Origin: a virus
Virus record (IMG/VR): IMGVR_UViG_3300042691_017515
Location: 1 to 21,423 of that record
Reading direction: 5' to 3' (one strand)
DNA length: 21,423 bases
A program made the translations under genes and the position numbers. A model generated the notes under the pieces. It had not been told where the DNA came from. It saw only the letters and a list, made by a program, of their open reading frames with translations, and searched no databases. Positions 8,801 to 15,690 of the stretch are shown one piece after another (positions within the stretch are counted from its first letter, which is position 1; every line of letters begins with the position of its first letter).

Positions 8801-10292
8801 CTTCTGTTTTGGTAACGGAGCTGAGAGTTATAAGATACTTGATTCTATAGTAGGTAAGACATTTAACCTTGGCAACAGGGTAACATCTGTTTCAGCGCAA
8901 GACTATAAAGAAGCTAACAGATTTGCTGATATTACTTATAGTGGTATATACAATACTGAGTCAAACGTAAATAAGCTTAATGAATTTAACTTAGGACTAC
9001 TTAACTATAAATATCTTGAGCAGTCTTTTGGCCCAATATATAAACTAGATGGGAGAGAGACAGACGTACTAACATTGCAAGAGGATAAGATTTCGTATGT
9101 ATTGGCAGGAAAGAATTTGCTTTCTGATGCAGCAGCAGGTGGTGCAATTACATCTGTTCCTGAAGTATTAGGCACTCAGATAGCAAGGGTAGAGAAATAT
9201 GGTATTAGTTTTAATCCTGAGAGTTATGTTCAGTGGGGATACGACAGATACTTTACTGATGTTAAAAGAGGTGCTGTAATTCAAATAAGAGGTAACTCAT
9301 ATAGCAGTGATCAATTAAGAGTAGTATCAGAAAGTGGTATGAGGACTTGGTTTAGAGATACATTTATAGAAGGTTTGACTACTCAAAAGTTAGGTGGATT
9401 TGATCCATATCTCAATGAATATGTTTTAAGCACTAATGATACTCAGTTACCTGCAATAATTGAATGTGTAAACTGTGGTATATCTCAAACTGCTTCAATA
9501 GCTTCAGGTGATACCGTTGAGTATTGCGTAACAGTTGGTAACACTATTGGTGATGTCAATGTCAATTATGAAGTTCCCGCTGCTTCAACAGGTGAGTTTA
9601 TTGTTAATGCCACATATAATAGCGTTACCGTTAGCTCAGGCATTGTTGATAGCTCAGGGTTTATTACTGTAAATAAAGACTTAATTACAATTGACTTTGT
9701 TGACATACAGATTGTTGCTGTAGATGACATAACAATAAATGTAACTACAGACTGCCCATTATTTGAAGAGCTTACTATAATAGAGGTTTGTGTAACAAAT
9801 AGTGTTGATGCGGGTAAGTTTATACATAACGAATATAGGTATGCAAATGGAGCATTTATATCCCCTCTTCAATCTGCGTTGGTAACATTTGCTTCGGGTA
9901 CAGCCAATCCCCTTGTATCAAGATATAATGTAACAACAGGAGCTGTAGGTACAGGTGGATTCCCTCCTGCGGGTAGCGCAATGAGGCTTGCTTCAAATAA
10001 GATAAACTTTGATGATTTTGATTTTGATATAACTCAAGACAATTTTAGATACCATAGAAGCAATACTTTATATAATAATACACCTATACAGATAGCAAAC
10101 CTACTTTCGGTAGCAACAGAAGCTACTCCTGTAGTAGGCTCAACACCATATTTTTATGCTGATTTCACCGTACCTTCGGTGGGTCAATATTTGTATTTGA
10201 TATGGGATTATAGAAACGCATTACCTATTGAGTTGTGTTATTCTAATGTTGATGAGATTGATGCGTGTTGTGGATGTGAAGTACCTAATTGA
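5874..10292 (+). CDS. Large tail stabilization ('muzzle'-type) protein
   Basis: At 1472 residues this is the largest complete protein here. The N-terminus (TRNFTAGRMNKVVDERLIPDG, then EYIDALNIRMGS and GVIENTKGN) is the hallmark I recall for the crAss-like 'stabilization protein', which structural work on a crAss-like phage places in the tail muzzle. Residues about 40-340 show repeated beta blades (ETLYWFI, NLIFFTDHYNPPRFINRKR), consistent with a propeller or P22 gp10-like hub. Around 570-600 lies another typical block (SNRGYEIGIVYMDEYNRAS). From about residue 1190 the protein becomes a chain of beta domains with scattered Cys (ECVNC, YCV, DCP, EVCV) and ends CYSNVDEIDACCGCEVPN. No membrane segment or enzyme motif is seen. 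It follows the ring genes by one base. The Cys-bearing C-terminus and the next gene's Cys-rich repeats may belong to one surface assembly (inference). Confidence 0.8.
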   Translation: MANITRNFTAGRMNKVVDERLIPDGEYIDALNIRMGSTENSEIGVIENTKGNLPLTSIKYIDGTPLSSSAKCIGAIDDSANETLYWFIHDSNFTVGATGKLDMIVSYNTNTNILTYHVISVDDGDGVNTTLNFNPKYLITGVDIVENLIFFTDHYNPPRFINRKRNYANPLLNIDQFTAESILVIKKPPIAAPTVQPIVTGSQDDFLKTRYICFAYRYRYQDGEYTATSQFSDPVFIPKPFEFSINSFLNEGMVNLANAASVTYNSGGPLVVGIDLLFKEAQSNIIKVIEKLDKAELGLVDNTDYTYVFTNSKIFTVLPESELLRLYDNVPLIAKAQTIMGNRLMYGNYTEGYDLIDKFGQPVKFEYTANLITEPVDSTQLVDTTASGNYTINGSQSIANSVLYFDLTGAELIAGSSISADIRLNHADFTGDTPDPTEQSQNIEITFSFILNRDYTSVYDLATSVEFQEAVGTVANINPVYPFTPGGTTLTDQLNDALPLNLDALTKYSSGISAGGQPIAIITTPASQLIGLQFIAMRYVNNTASPTFNVYEYYSVTFAEVTYQKINSPRSLHSNRGYEIGIVYMDEYNRASTALVSPNNTVSIPCANSSTKNSIQVTIPSTQRAPYWAKRYKFVIKPDEENYDVIYSSIFFNDPNSNDVYFLLEGENARKVEQGDRLIVKADTGGPTTSCVYATVLEKEAKAEGFIVIPSELDPTENINVPSGVYMKMNPSNFAVVKDELSIIAPGVIQVDENTPNDFPILSYPMNRYDTATSAWVDYDVPAGSRIRISFKFQRLGVGGGSSLCEKRIYTLEKNLVSSASYANMKDWWDGENVQNVITEGIQDVGAGGGDIDNVYVSTLASTSNDIPTAIDTNYYRFYRNIATNQLSLLLSGTVRCGGVLSREKRRSTIIANVEVFRAETTIIFETQPQDALPDVFFENNLSFSIDANGNHSGNVQNQNISGGTSAIVDTEFFNCFCFGNGAESYKILDSIVGKTFNLGNRVTSVSAQDYKEANRFADITYSGIYNTESNVNKLNEFNLGLLNYKYLEQSFGPIYKLDGRETDVLTLQEDKISYVLAGKNLLSDAAAGGAITSVPEVLGTQIARVEKYGISFNPESYVQWGYDRYFTDVKRGAVIQIRGNSYSSDQLRVVSESGMRTWFRDTFIEGLTTQKLGGFDPYLNEYVLSTNDTQLPAIIECVNCGISQTASIASGDTVEYCVTVGNTIGDVNVNYEVPAASTGEFIVNATYNSVTVSSGIVDSSGFITVNKDLITIDFVDIQIVAVDDITINVTTDCPLFEELTIIEVCVTNSVDAGKFIHNEYRYANGAFISPLQSALVTFASGTANPLVSRYNVTTGAVGTGGFPPAGSAMRLASNKINFDDFDFDITQDNFRYHRSNTLYNNTPIQIANLLSVATEATPVVGSTPYFYADFTVPSVGQYLYLIWDYRNALPIELCYSNVDEIDACCGCEVPN

Positions 10293-10307
10293 TATAAAAT
10301 ATAAACA

Positions 10308-11678
10308 ATGGCTATTAGTGCAACATTTTATTTAGATGCTCCATCACTCGGTTCAGCCACGGTGATATATTCTGATATAAATTTAACCACAATTGCTCCT
10401 GATGGATTCTATTCTGATGGTGTAATAGTAAGGCAGCAGGTATCGGGTGTTCTTTTGCCTCAAGTTATATGTGAAGAGTGTCAGCCTCCTGTTACATACA
10501 ATTGCGTTGAAGGAACATGTATTGATCCCGGTGATGGAACAGGCACTTATGCTACACTAGCTGCATGTCAGGCAGTTTGTGGCGTACCACCACCTTGTGA
10601 ATGTCATGATGGTATAATTAATGATAACAATGCATTTAGCTACTATGATTGTGATGGTGTACTATTTGCAGCCGGTGCAGAACTTGGTTCAGAGATATGT
10701 TATAATATAAATGCTCCACATAGTTCTAATATTACAGATGTAGGACCTGCAGTATATTGCGTTTGTGGTGAACCTCCTCCTGTTTCATATAATTGTATTG
10801 AAGGTACTTGTATTGATCCGGGTAACGGGTCAGGAACTTATGCCACTTTAGCAGCTTGTCAAGCTGCTTGCGGTACACCACCACCTGTATCTTATGACTG
10901 TATTGAAGGTAGTTGTATAGATCCCGGTGATGGATCGGGAACGTATGCAACCCTAGAAGAATGTGAAGCTGCTTGCGGTACACCTCCTCCTGTCTCATAC
11001 AATTGCGTTGAAGGTATTTGCGTAAATCCGGGCGATGGTTCAGGTACCTATGCTACACTAGCTGCATGCCAAGCGGCTTGCGGTACACCACCACCTGTAT
11101 CTTATAACTGTGTTGATTATGTTTGTGTTGATCCCGGTGACGGTTCAGGTACGTATGCAACATTAGCAGCTTGTCAGTCTGCCTGCGTAGCTCCTGTATC
11201 ATATATTTGTGCTGATGGAAGTTGTGAAGACCCCGGTGATGGCTCAGGACCATACCCTACATTAGCTGCGTGTTTGGCAGCATGTGGTGAGCCCCCTCCT
11301 GTATCATATAATTGCGTTGAAGGCACTTGCGTAGACCCCGGAGACGGTTCGGGTACATACGCTACATTGGCTGCGTGCGAAGCAGCTTGTGGCGTACCTC
11401 CGGTATCATACAATTGTGTTGAAGGAACATGCATTGACCCCGGTGATGGTACAGGAACCTATGGAACATTAGCTGCTTGTGAAGCTGCTTGTGAACCACC
11501 TTGTAATTGTCATGATGGTGTAATAAACGATAATAACTCATTTAGTTATTATGATTGCAGTGGTGAACTAGTTGCGGGTGGAGCAGAACTTGGAAGTGAA
11601 ATATGTTTTGATGTTACTAAAGCAACAAGTGGAAATATAACTGACCTTGGACCATCAGCAATTTGTTCTTGTTCTTAA
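10308..11678 (+). CDS. Cysteine-rich tandem-repeat tail/surface protein
   Basis: A 456-residue modular protein. Residues 1-60 form a beta domain (ATFYLDAPSLGSATVIYSD, then APDGFYSDGVIVRQQVSG) ending CEEC, a module I recall at the head of Bacteroidota phage surface proteins. Next come eight copies of a 33-35 residue repeat with spacing C-x4-C-x15-C-x3-C and core DPGDGSGTYATLAAC; the first copy is separated from the other seven by a 58-residue module starting CECHDG. A second copy of that module (starting CNCHDG) closes the protein. There is no signal peptide, as expected for a virion protein made in the cytoplasm. Cys pairs could form disulfides after release or bind metal; the Asp/Gly-rich loop could bind calcium (inference). 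Location after the tail muzzle suggests a tail appendage or receptor-binding decoration. No enzyme motif was found. Confidence 0.7.
   Translation: MAISATFYLDAPSLGSATVIYSDINLTTIAPDGFYSDGVIVRQQVSGVLLPQVICEECQPPVTYNCVEGTCIDPGDGTGTYATLAACQAVCGVPPPCECHDGIINDNNAFSYYDCDGVLFAAGAELGSEICYNINAPHSSNITDVGPAVYCVCGEPPPVSYNCIEGTCIDPGNGSGTYATLAACQAACGTPPPVSYDCIEGSCIDPGDGSGTYATLEECEAACGTPPPVSYNCVEGICVNPGDGSGTYATLAACQAACGTPPPVSYNCVDYVCVDPGDGSGTYATLAACQSACVAPVSYICADGSCEDPGDGSGPYPTLAACLAACGEPPPVSYNCVEGTCVDPGDGSGTYATLAACEAACGVPPVSYNCVEGTCIDPGDGTGTYGTLAACEAACEPPCNCHDGVINDNNSFSYYDCSGELVAGGAELGSEICFDVTKATSGNITDLGPSAICSCS
10497..11501 (+). repeat. Eight-copy cysteine repeat array (protein-level repeats)
   Basis: Copy 1 covers 10497-10595. 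Copies 2-8 start at 10785, 10890, 10995, 11100, 11199, 11304 and 11406 and end at 11501, giving units of 105, 105, 105, 99, 105, 102 and 96 bases. Amino-acid identity between copies is high, but the codons differ widely (for example Gly-Asp-Gly-Ser-Gly is spelled differently in nearly each copy). Copy 5 is the shortest linker, copy 6 the most divergent (SYICADGSCEDPG). Confidence 0.9.
10596..10769 (+). repeat. CHDG module, copy 1
   Basis: A 58-residue module beginning CECHDGIINDNNAFSYYDC and ending YCVCG. It has conserved landmarks SYYDC, AGAELGSEIC and SNITD-x-GP that recur in copy 2 at 11502-11675. It interrupts the Cys-repeat array between copies 1 and 2. Confidence 0.85.
11502..11675 (+). 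repeat. CHDG module, copy 2
   Basis: A 58-residue module beginning CNCHDGVINDNNSFSYYDC and ending ICSCS at the C-terminus of the protein. It matches copy 1 at 10596-10769 over its full length at the protein level, with many synonymous differences. Confidence 0.85.
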
Positions 11679-11687
11679 AAATAAAAT

Positions 11688-12494
11688 ATGGCAAATTATA
11701 CATTATCATATAGTGAAGGAGTTCAAGGATGGCCATCATTCTATTCCTTTTATCCTGATTGGATGATAGGAATGAATAACTATTTTTATAGTTTTAAAGG
11801 TGGCAATCTTTATAGGCACAATGTAAATAATACTAGGAATAACTTTTATGGTCAACAGTACTCGTCTTCAATTCAAAGTGTATTCAATACATCTCCTCTT
11901 GAGAATAAACTTTTCAAGACATTAAACCTAGAGGGTGATGATACTTGGACGGCTAATATGGATACAGACCTACAATACTCAGGTTTTATTCAAGACACTT
12001 GGTTTGAAAAGAAAGAGCAGGCTTGGTTTGCTTTTGTTAGAAACTTAGGTTCTACGCCTGCCACTGCTGCCGAGTATCCGCTTAGATCTGTGAATGGTAT
12101 AGGTCGTAGTACAACAATTACAGGAACGGGAGCGGCAGTTCAGGTCAATTTTGCAATAGGGGCTAACCCAATAGATATAGGTAGTATTATAAGTATAGGG
12201 GATATATTGTATTACAATCTGCCTCCTACCTTTGCAACGCCTGTTCTATTTGGTGAAGTAACTGATATACAGGTTAACTATCCGACAGGATTAAACAGGC
12301 TAACTGTGGATACCACTATCCCCGGAGCTACTATTCCGGGAATACAGAACCCGTATATAATGTATATTAAAAACTCAGTGGCTGAATCGCATGGGGTGTT
12401 GGGTCATTATTGTGTGTTTACCCTTGAAAATAGTAATACGGATAAGGTTGAGCTATTTGCCGTTGAGTCAGAAATTATGAAAAGTTATCCTTAA
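11688..12494 (+). CDS. Tail-associated structural protein, Bacteroidota phage family
   Basis: A 268-residue protein whose N-terminus (SEGVQGWPSFYSFYPDWMIG, then MNNYFYSFKGGNLYRHN) is a signature I recall from many Bacteroidota phage structural modules, always near tail genes. It is rich in aromatic residues and predicted mostly beta. Residues 133-215 look like an inserted small barrel (ISIGDILYY...FGEVTDIQV...NRLTVDT). The C-terminal strand ends VELFAVESEIMKSYP. There is no membrane segment, signal peptide or catalytic motif. It sits 9 bases after the Cys-repeat protein, and its stop codon overlaps a promoter-like box before the acetyltransferase. It is probably a tail hub, plug or fibre-attachment component. 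The exact role is unknown. Confidence 0.62.
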   Translation: MANYTLSYSEGVQGWPSFYSFYPDWMIGMNNYFYSFKGGNLYRHNVNNTRNNFYGQQYSSSIQSVFNTSPLENKLFKTLNLEGDDTWTANMDTDLQYSGFIQDTWFEKKEQAWFAFVRNLGSTPATAAEYPLRSVNGIGRSTTITGTGAAVQVNFAIGANPIDIGSIISIGDILYYNLPPTFATPVLFGEVTDIQVNYPTGLNRLTVDTTIPGATIPGIQNPYIMYIKNSVAESHGVLGHYCVFTLENSNTDKVELFAVESEIMKSYP

Positions 12495-12499
12495 TTTTG
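12492..12499 (+). promoter_or_regulatory. Candidate -7 box overlapping a stop codon (TAATTTTG)
   Basis: TAATTTTG fits TAnnTTTG; its first three bases are the TAA stop of the preceding gene. Only five bases separate it from the ATG at 12505, so a transcript from it would start at or next to the start codon. No -33 box at the normal spacing was found. Confidence 0.33.
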
Positions 12500-12504
12500 T
12501 ATAG

Positions 12505-12915
12505 ATGCCATTTAATATACGACCATTGAACGAGAATGATTATGATGGTTTACTTGTGGGGTGGTGGAAAGATTGGGGATGGGAGCCTCCGCAAAAAGAC
12601 TTTCTCCCTGATGATGGCAAAGGTGGTATAATGATACTTGATGAGGATGAGCCTGTGTGTGCGGGGTTTATTTATACCACAAACTCAAAGGTAGCGTGGG
12701 TAGATTGGATAATATCAAATAAAGGGTATAGAAAAAAACCCGAAAGAAGTGAGGCCATCAAGTTGTTGGTCGAGACATTAACAAATATTTGTAAGAATAC
12801 AGGGCATAAATATAGTTATGCTTTAATTAAACACCCAAGCCTAATAGATACCTATAAAGAATTAGGGTATATAAAAGGTGATGGATATACAGGAGAAATG
12901 ATAAAAGTACTATAA
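12505..12915 (+). CDS. GNAT-like N-acetyltransferase family protein
   Basis: A 136-residue protein with the strand-helix order of the GNAT fold: IRPLNENDYDGLL (5-17), strands GGIMILDEDEPVCAGFIY (40-57) and KVAWVDWIISN (62-72), helix ERSEAIKLLVETLTNICKN (80-98), strand YSYALIK and the C-terminal signature SLIDTYKELGYIKGD (112-126), equivalent to GNAT motif B. GNAT enzymes transfer an acetyl group from acetyl-CoA to an amine. The usual acetyl-CoA loop (Q/R-x-x-G-x-G/A) is not clear: the matching site reads GYRKKPERSEA, so activity is uncertain. Trp-rich segment GWWKDWGWEPP (19-29) is where substrate specificity would be set. It is embedded in the structural operon and ends one base before the next gene. 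Small GNAT genes at this place occur in other Bacteroidota phages as far as I recall; the substrate is unknown. Confidence 0.7.
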   Translation: MPFNIRPLNENDYDGLLVGWWKDWGWEPPQKDFLPDDGKGGIMILDEDEPVCAGFIYTTNSKVAWVDWIISNKGYRKKPERSEAIKLLVETLTNICKNTGHKYSYALIKHPSLIDTYKELGYIKGDGYTGEMIKVL

Positions 12916-12916
12916 T

Positions 12917-13780
12917 ATGGCAGCATTTACAACTATAGCAGCAGGTGTCGGATTAGCTACTACAGCAGTCGGTACCGGTATGTCTTTTACTCAAGCCGCA
13001 AAGCAAAACAAACTTCAACGTGAAGCTGAAAGTGAAGCAACAAAAGCTATGGCTGAAGCTCGTAAAAAACTTGATGTAAATTTTTATGAGCAATTGGGTA
13101 TTCAAAAAGAGCCTTATGAACTTGAGCGTGAAGCTGCTCTTTCTTCAGGAGCTCAACTTATTGAAGCAGGAAGAGAGAGTGAGCGTGGTGCAGCAGCTAC
13201 AGCAGGTCGTGTTCAAATGATGCAGAACCAAGCACAGCGACAAATTGCTGCGGCAATGGGTCAAGAGATGCTCGGTCTTGAAAAACTAACAGCACAAGAA
13301 GAAAGTAGGCTAAGGGATATGGGTGTTAACCTTGATTTAGAAGAAGCTGCAGGTGCTTCATTAAGAGAAAGAGAGGCTGCTAGACTAGGAGCTGCAGCAA
13401 CAAAGCAGGGGATACAAGGCCTTCAATCTTTAGGTCAGCAAGCTATGAATCTTGTACCTCTATATCAAAAGACAGCATCATCAAGATTAGCTAGTAATAT
13501 AGATAAATCTGCTTTAGGAGCAGGTCTTAGTCAATCTGATTTGCAAAGAAGTGTTGCTTCATTAGGGACTGTTGGTGGTGTTGATTTTAGTGGTGTATCA
13601 AATATGAAGCCATTTGAGTTTCAGGATTTCATGCAAAGTAATTCACCTAGTGTATTAAAGGAAGTACAGACATTGTTACCTAATGTTTATAATTCTCAGG
13701 TTAGACCAAGTGGATTTGGACTACAGAATAATTATGGTATAGGATATAACCAATATAGAATACCCGGTATAGGTGGATAA
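12917..13780 (+). CDS. Probable internal virion (cargo/ejection) protein, Ala/Gln-rich
   Basis: A 287-residue protein, one base after the acetyltransferase. It starts with a short Ala/Gly/Thr hydrophobic helix (residues 2-22, FTTIAAGVGLATTAVGTGM) that could cross a membrane. A long Ala/Glu/Gln/Arg helical region follows to about residue 180, and then a Gly/Ser/Asn-rich tail (GFGLQNNYGIGYNQYRIPG). Small phage internal core proteins such as T7 gp14 have this plan: a membrane-insertion helix plus a helical body, ejected with the DNA. Order before two bigger internal-looking proteins supports it. An oddity is codon use: six of the first seven Arg codons are CGN, but all nine after residue 130 are AGA/AGG. 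The start ATGGCA follows TAAT, the same junction as at 5870. Confidence 0.58.
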   Translation: MAAFTTIAAGVGLATTAVGTGMSFTQAAKQNKLQREAESEATKAMAEARKKLDVNFYEQLGIQKEPYELEREAALSSGAQLIEAGRESERGAAATAGRVQMMQNQAQRQIAAAMGQEMLGLEKLTAQEESRLRDMGVNLDLEEAAGASLREREAARLGAAATKQGIQGLQSLGQQAMNLVPLYQKTASSRLASNIDKSALGAGLSQSDLQRSVASLGTVGGVDFSGVSNMKPFEFQDFMQSNSPSVLKEVQTLLPNVYNSQVRPSGFGLQNNYGIGYNQYRIPGIGG

Positions 13781-13795
13781 AAATAAATTTTAAAA

Positions 13796-15685
13796 ATGGC
13801 AAGGACGTTTTATAAATACGCTGAGAAACAAGCTGATAGTCAAATAAATTGGTTCCAAGTTGGGAAGGATATTACCGATATGCTCGGTAAAGAAGTAGAG
13901 ACTCGTGAGAAAAAGAAAGCGGCTCTTGATGAGGCATCTCGTAAATTTGGCGAAGAATTAGAAAATGCTCCTCAAGGTAATGCTGATGATGTAAATAAAT
14001 GGACTACTGATTTTGCAGGAGATATGCAAAGTTATAGGCTTATGACAGATAGGCTTTTTAAGTCAGGAAGACTTAAGGAAAAAAATTATACATTAATTCG
14101 TCAAAATACATTAGACGGAACAAAGAATCTATTTAATCTTTCTAAAGAATATCAAGCAGAGTACGATGATAAACAAAAAAGAAGAATGAATGGAGAAGCG
14201 TCTGCTAGCGAAACTCAGTTCATGGCAATGGTAGAAGGATTTGCTAACCTTAATGAAACTAAAGCTTTGATAAATCCAACATCGGGTGCAATCAGTGTTG
14301 GTAAAATGGTGGCAGGAAAAGATGGTGTTAAGGTTCTTGCGGAAGGACCAAACAACTATATGACTGTAAATCAATTAAGAAATAGAATAAAAGAAAAGAT
14401 TAATAAGTATCAGCTTAATGATGAATTAGAAGCTGAGACAAAATTAATGGGTGATGTAGTTAAAGAAGCTGTAACAAAAACAGGTAGCTCTACTGAGACA
14501 GGTTTTATGACTAAGATTACTGATCAAACATTACGAAAAGGTTTAAGTCAAGAAGGTCAACAAGCTGTTGATGCATATATTGGTCTTGAAAATAAAATAG
14601 TGCAAGCTAAATTATCAAATTCTTTTAATACATCTTCAATTCTTTTTGATTGGACAGGTGGTGTTGATCCTAAAACGGGTAAGCCATATCAAGTAACTCT
14701 TGACCCAAAAGAAGCAGAATCAAGTACACACTTTGTTCTTTGGACATACAAGAAAGGTGTATTTCAACCTGACTTTGAATCTACTGCAAATGGTAGAGAG
14801 CAATATAAAAATGCTGAAGATTATACCAAAAAGAAACTTCGTGGTATGCTTGAGCAGAAAACTGAAGTTGAGCCATTCTTCCAACCACGTAAAGAATATG
14901 CTCCATCTTATGTATATGAAAGGGGAGATGCTGCAAGAATAGCTCAAAATGCAGGAAATATGCTTGGTAAATTATATAGTGGAACTGCTGCAGAAGTTCA
15001 GTCTGCATCAGATTATTTCTATGGATTACCAAATGTAAGAACATTTAAGAGAAATGCAGATGGTATAACGTTGGTTACAACAAATGGAGTAGTAAAGGAT
15101 ATACCATTTAAAAATGCTGATGGTTCTCTTAAAACAAAAGAAGACTTTATCCGTTCAGCTACAAGTCTTTTGTTAGGGAAAGATGCAGATGTTGCTAATG
15201 TTGTTAAAGGTTCATTAAACACAACAAGCAATGTATTTAATGCTGATGCATCTACTGAATCTACTGCAGAATCTAACGACCCAAGTGTTCTTTACGGCAA
15301 GTATGTTACTGAGTCAATTACTGATTTGCCAAAAATTGAAGAAGAAGCTGTTCCTAAACTAAATCCAATATTAAGTAAAATAGGATTTGAGGCAGAAGAA
15401 GCTGTAGGAGGAGAAGACTATATAGTTATAAAAAGCACTAAAGATAAAAAAATTGTTTCACCAAATATAAAACTTGATGACCCCGAAGCCATTAAAAACA
15501 TACAAGGGTTTTTACTTTCAAATATACCGGGAGCAAAAATGGAAGACAAAGCTTTCTTCTTAAGTAATCTTATGAAAACAGGTGTGTTTGATGCACAAAT
15601 GAAGAAGCCAAAGCCAACTCCCGTTCCACCAACAAATACTCCTGTTATAAAACCAAATGGTGTAGGAAGTAAGTACAATAAATAA
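13796..15685 (+). CDS. Probable internal virion (cargo) protein, 629 residues
   Basis: A large soluble protein without recognisable catalytic motif. Residues 1-120 are charged helices (YKYAEKQADSQINWFQVGKD, then EVETREKKKAALDEASRKFG and related). A mixed middle follows, with DWTGGVDPKTGKPYQVTLDP near residue 287 and YAPSYVYERGDAARIAQNAG near 370. The end is a low-complexity Pro/Thr/Lys linker (KPKPTPVPPTNTPVIKP). It stands between the Ala/Gln-rich protein and the giant protein, 15 and 17 bases away, where crAss-like and other podoviruses keep proteins packaged in the capsid and ejected into the host. The leader AAATAAATTTTAAAA has no Shine-Dalgarno sequence. 'Cargo' is inferred from context and helical composition; a tail or scaffold accessory role is possible. 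Confidence 0.5.
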   Translation: MARTFYKYAEKQADSQINWFQVGKDITDMLGKEVETREKKKAALDEASRKFGEELENAPQGNADDVNKWTTDFAGDMQSYRLMTDRLFKSGRLKEKNYTLIRQNTLDGTKNLFNLSKEYQAEYDDKQKRRMNGEASASETQFMAMVEGFANLNETKALINPTSGAISVGKMVAGKDGVKVLAEGPNNYMTVNQLRNRIKEKINKYQLNDELEAETKLMGDVVKEAVTKTGSSTETGFMTKITDQTLRKGLSQEGQQAVDAYIGLENKIVQAKLSNSFNTSSILFDWTGGVDPKTGKPYQVTLDPKEAESSTHFVLWTYKKGVFQPDFESTANGREQYKNAEDYTKKKLRGMLEQKTEVEPFFQPRKEYAPSYVYERGDAARIAQNAGNMLGKLYSGTAAEVQSASDYFYGLPNVRTFKRNADGITLVTTNGVVKDIPFKNADGSLKTKEDFIRSATSLLLGKDADVANVVKGSLNTTSNVFNADASTESTAESNDPSVLYGKYVTESITDLPKIEEEAVPKLNPILSKIGFEAEEAVGGEDYIVIKSTKDKKIVSPNIKLDDPEAIKNIQGFLLSNIPGAKMEDKAFFLSNLMKTGVFDAQMKKPKPTPVPPTNTPVIKPNGVGSKYNK

Positions 15686-15690
15686 TTGCT

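Noticed and set aside
10732-11434. Minus-strand open frames across the Cys-repeat array
   Set aside because: They mirror the repeat periodicity of the + strand gene and show no independent protein features or start signals.
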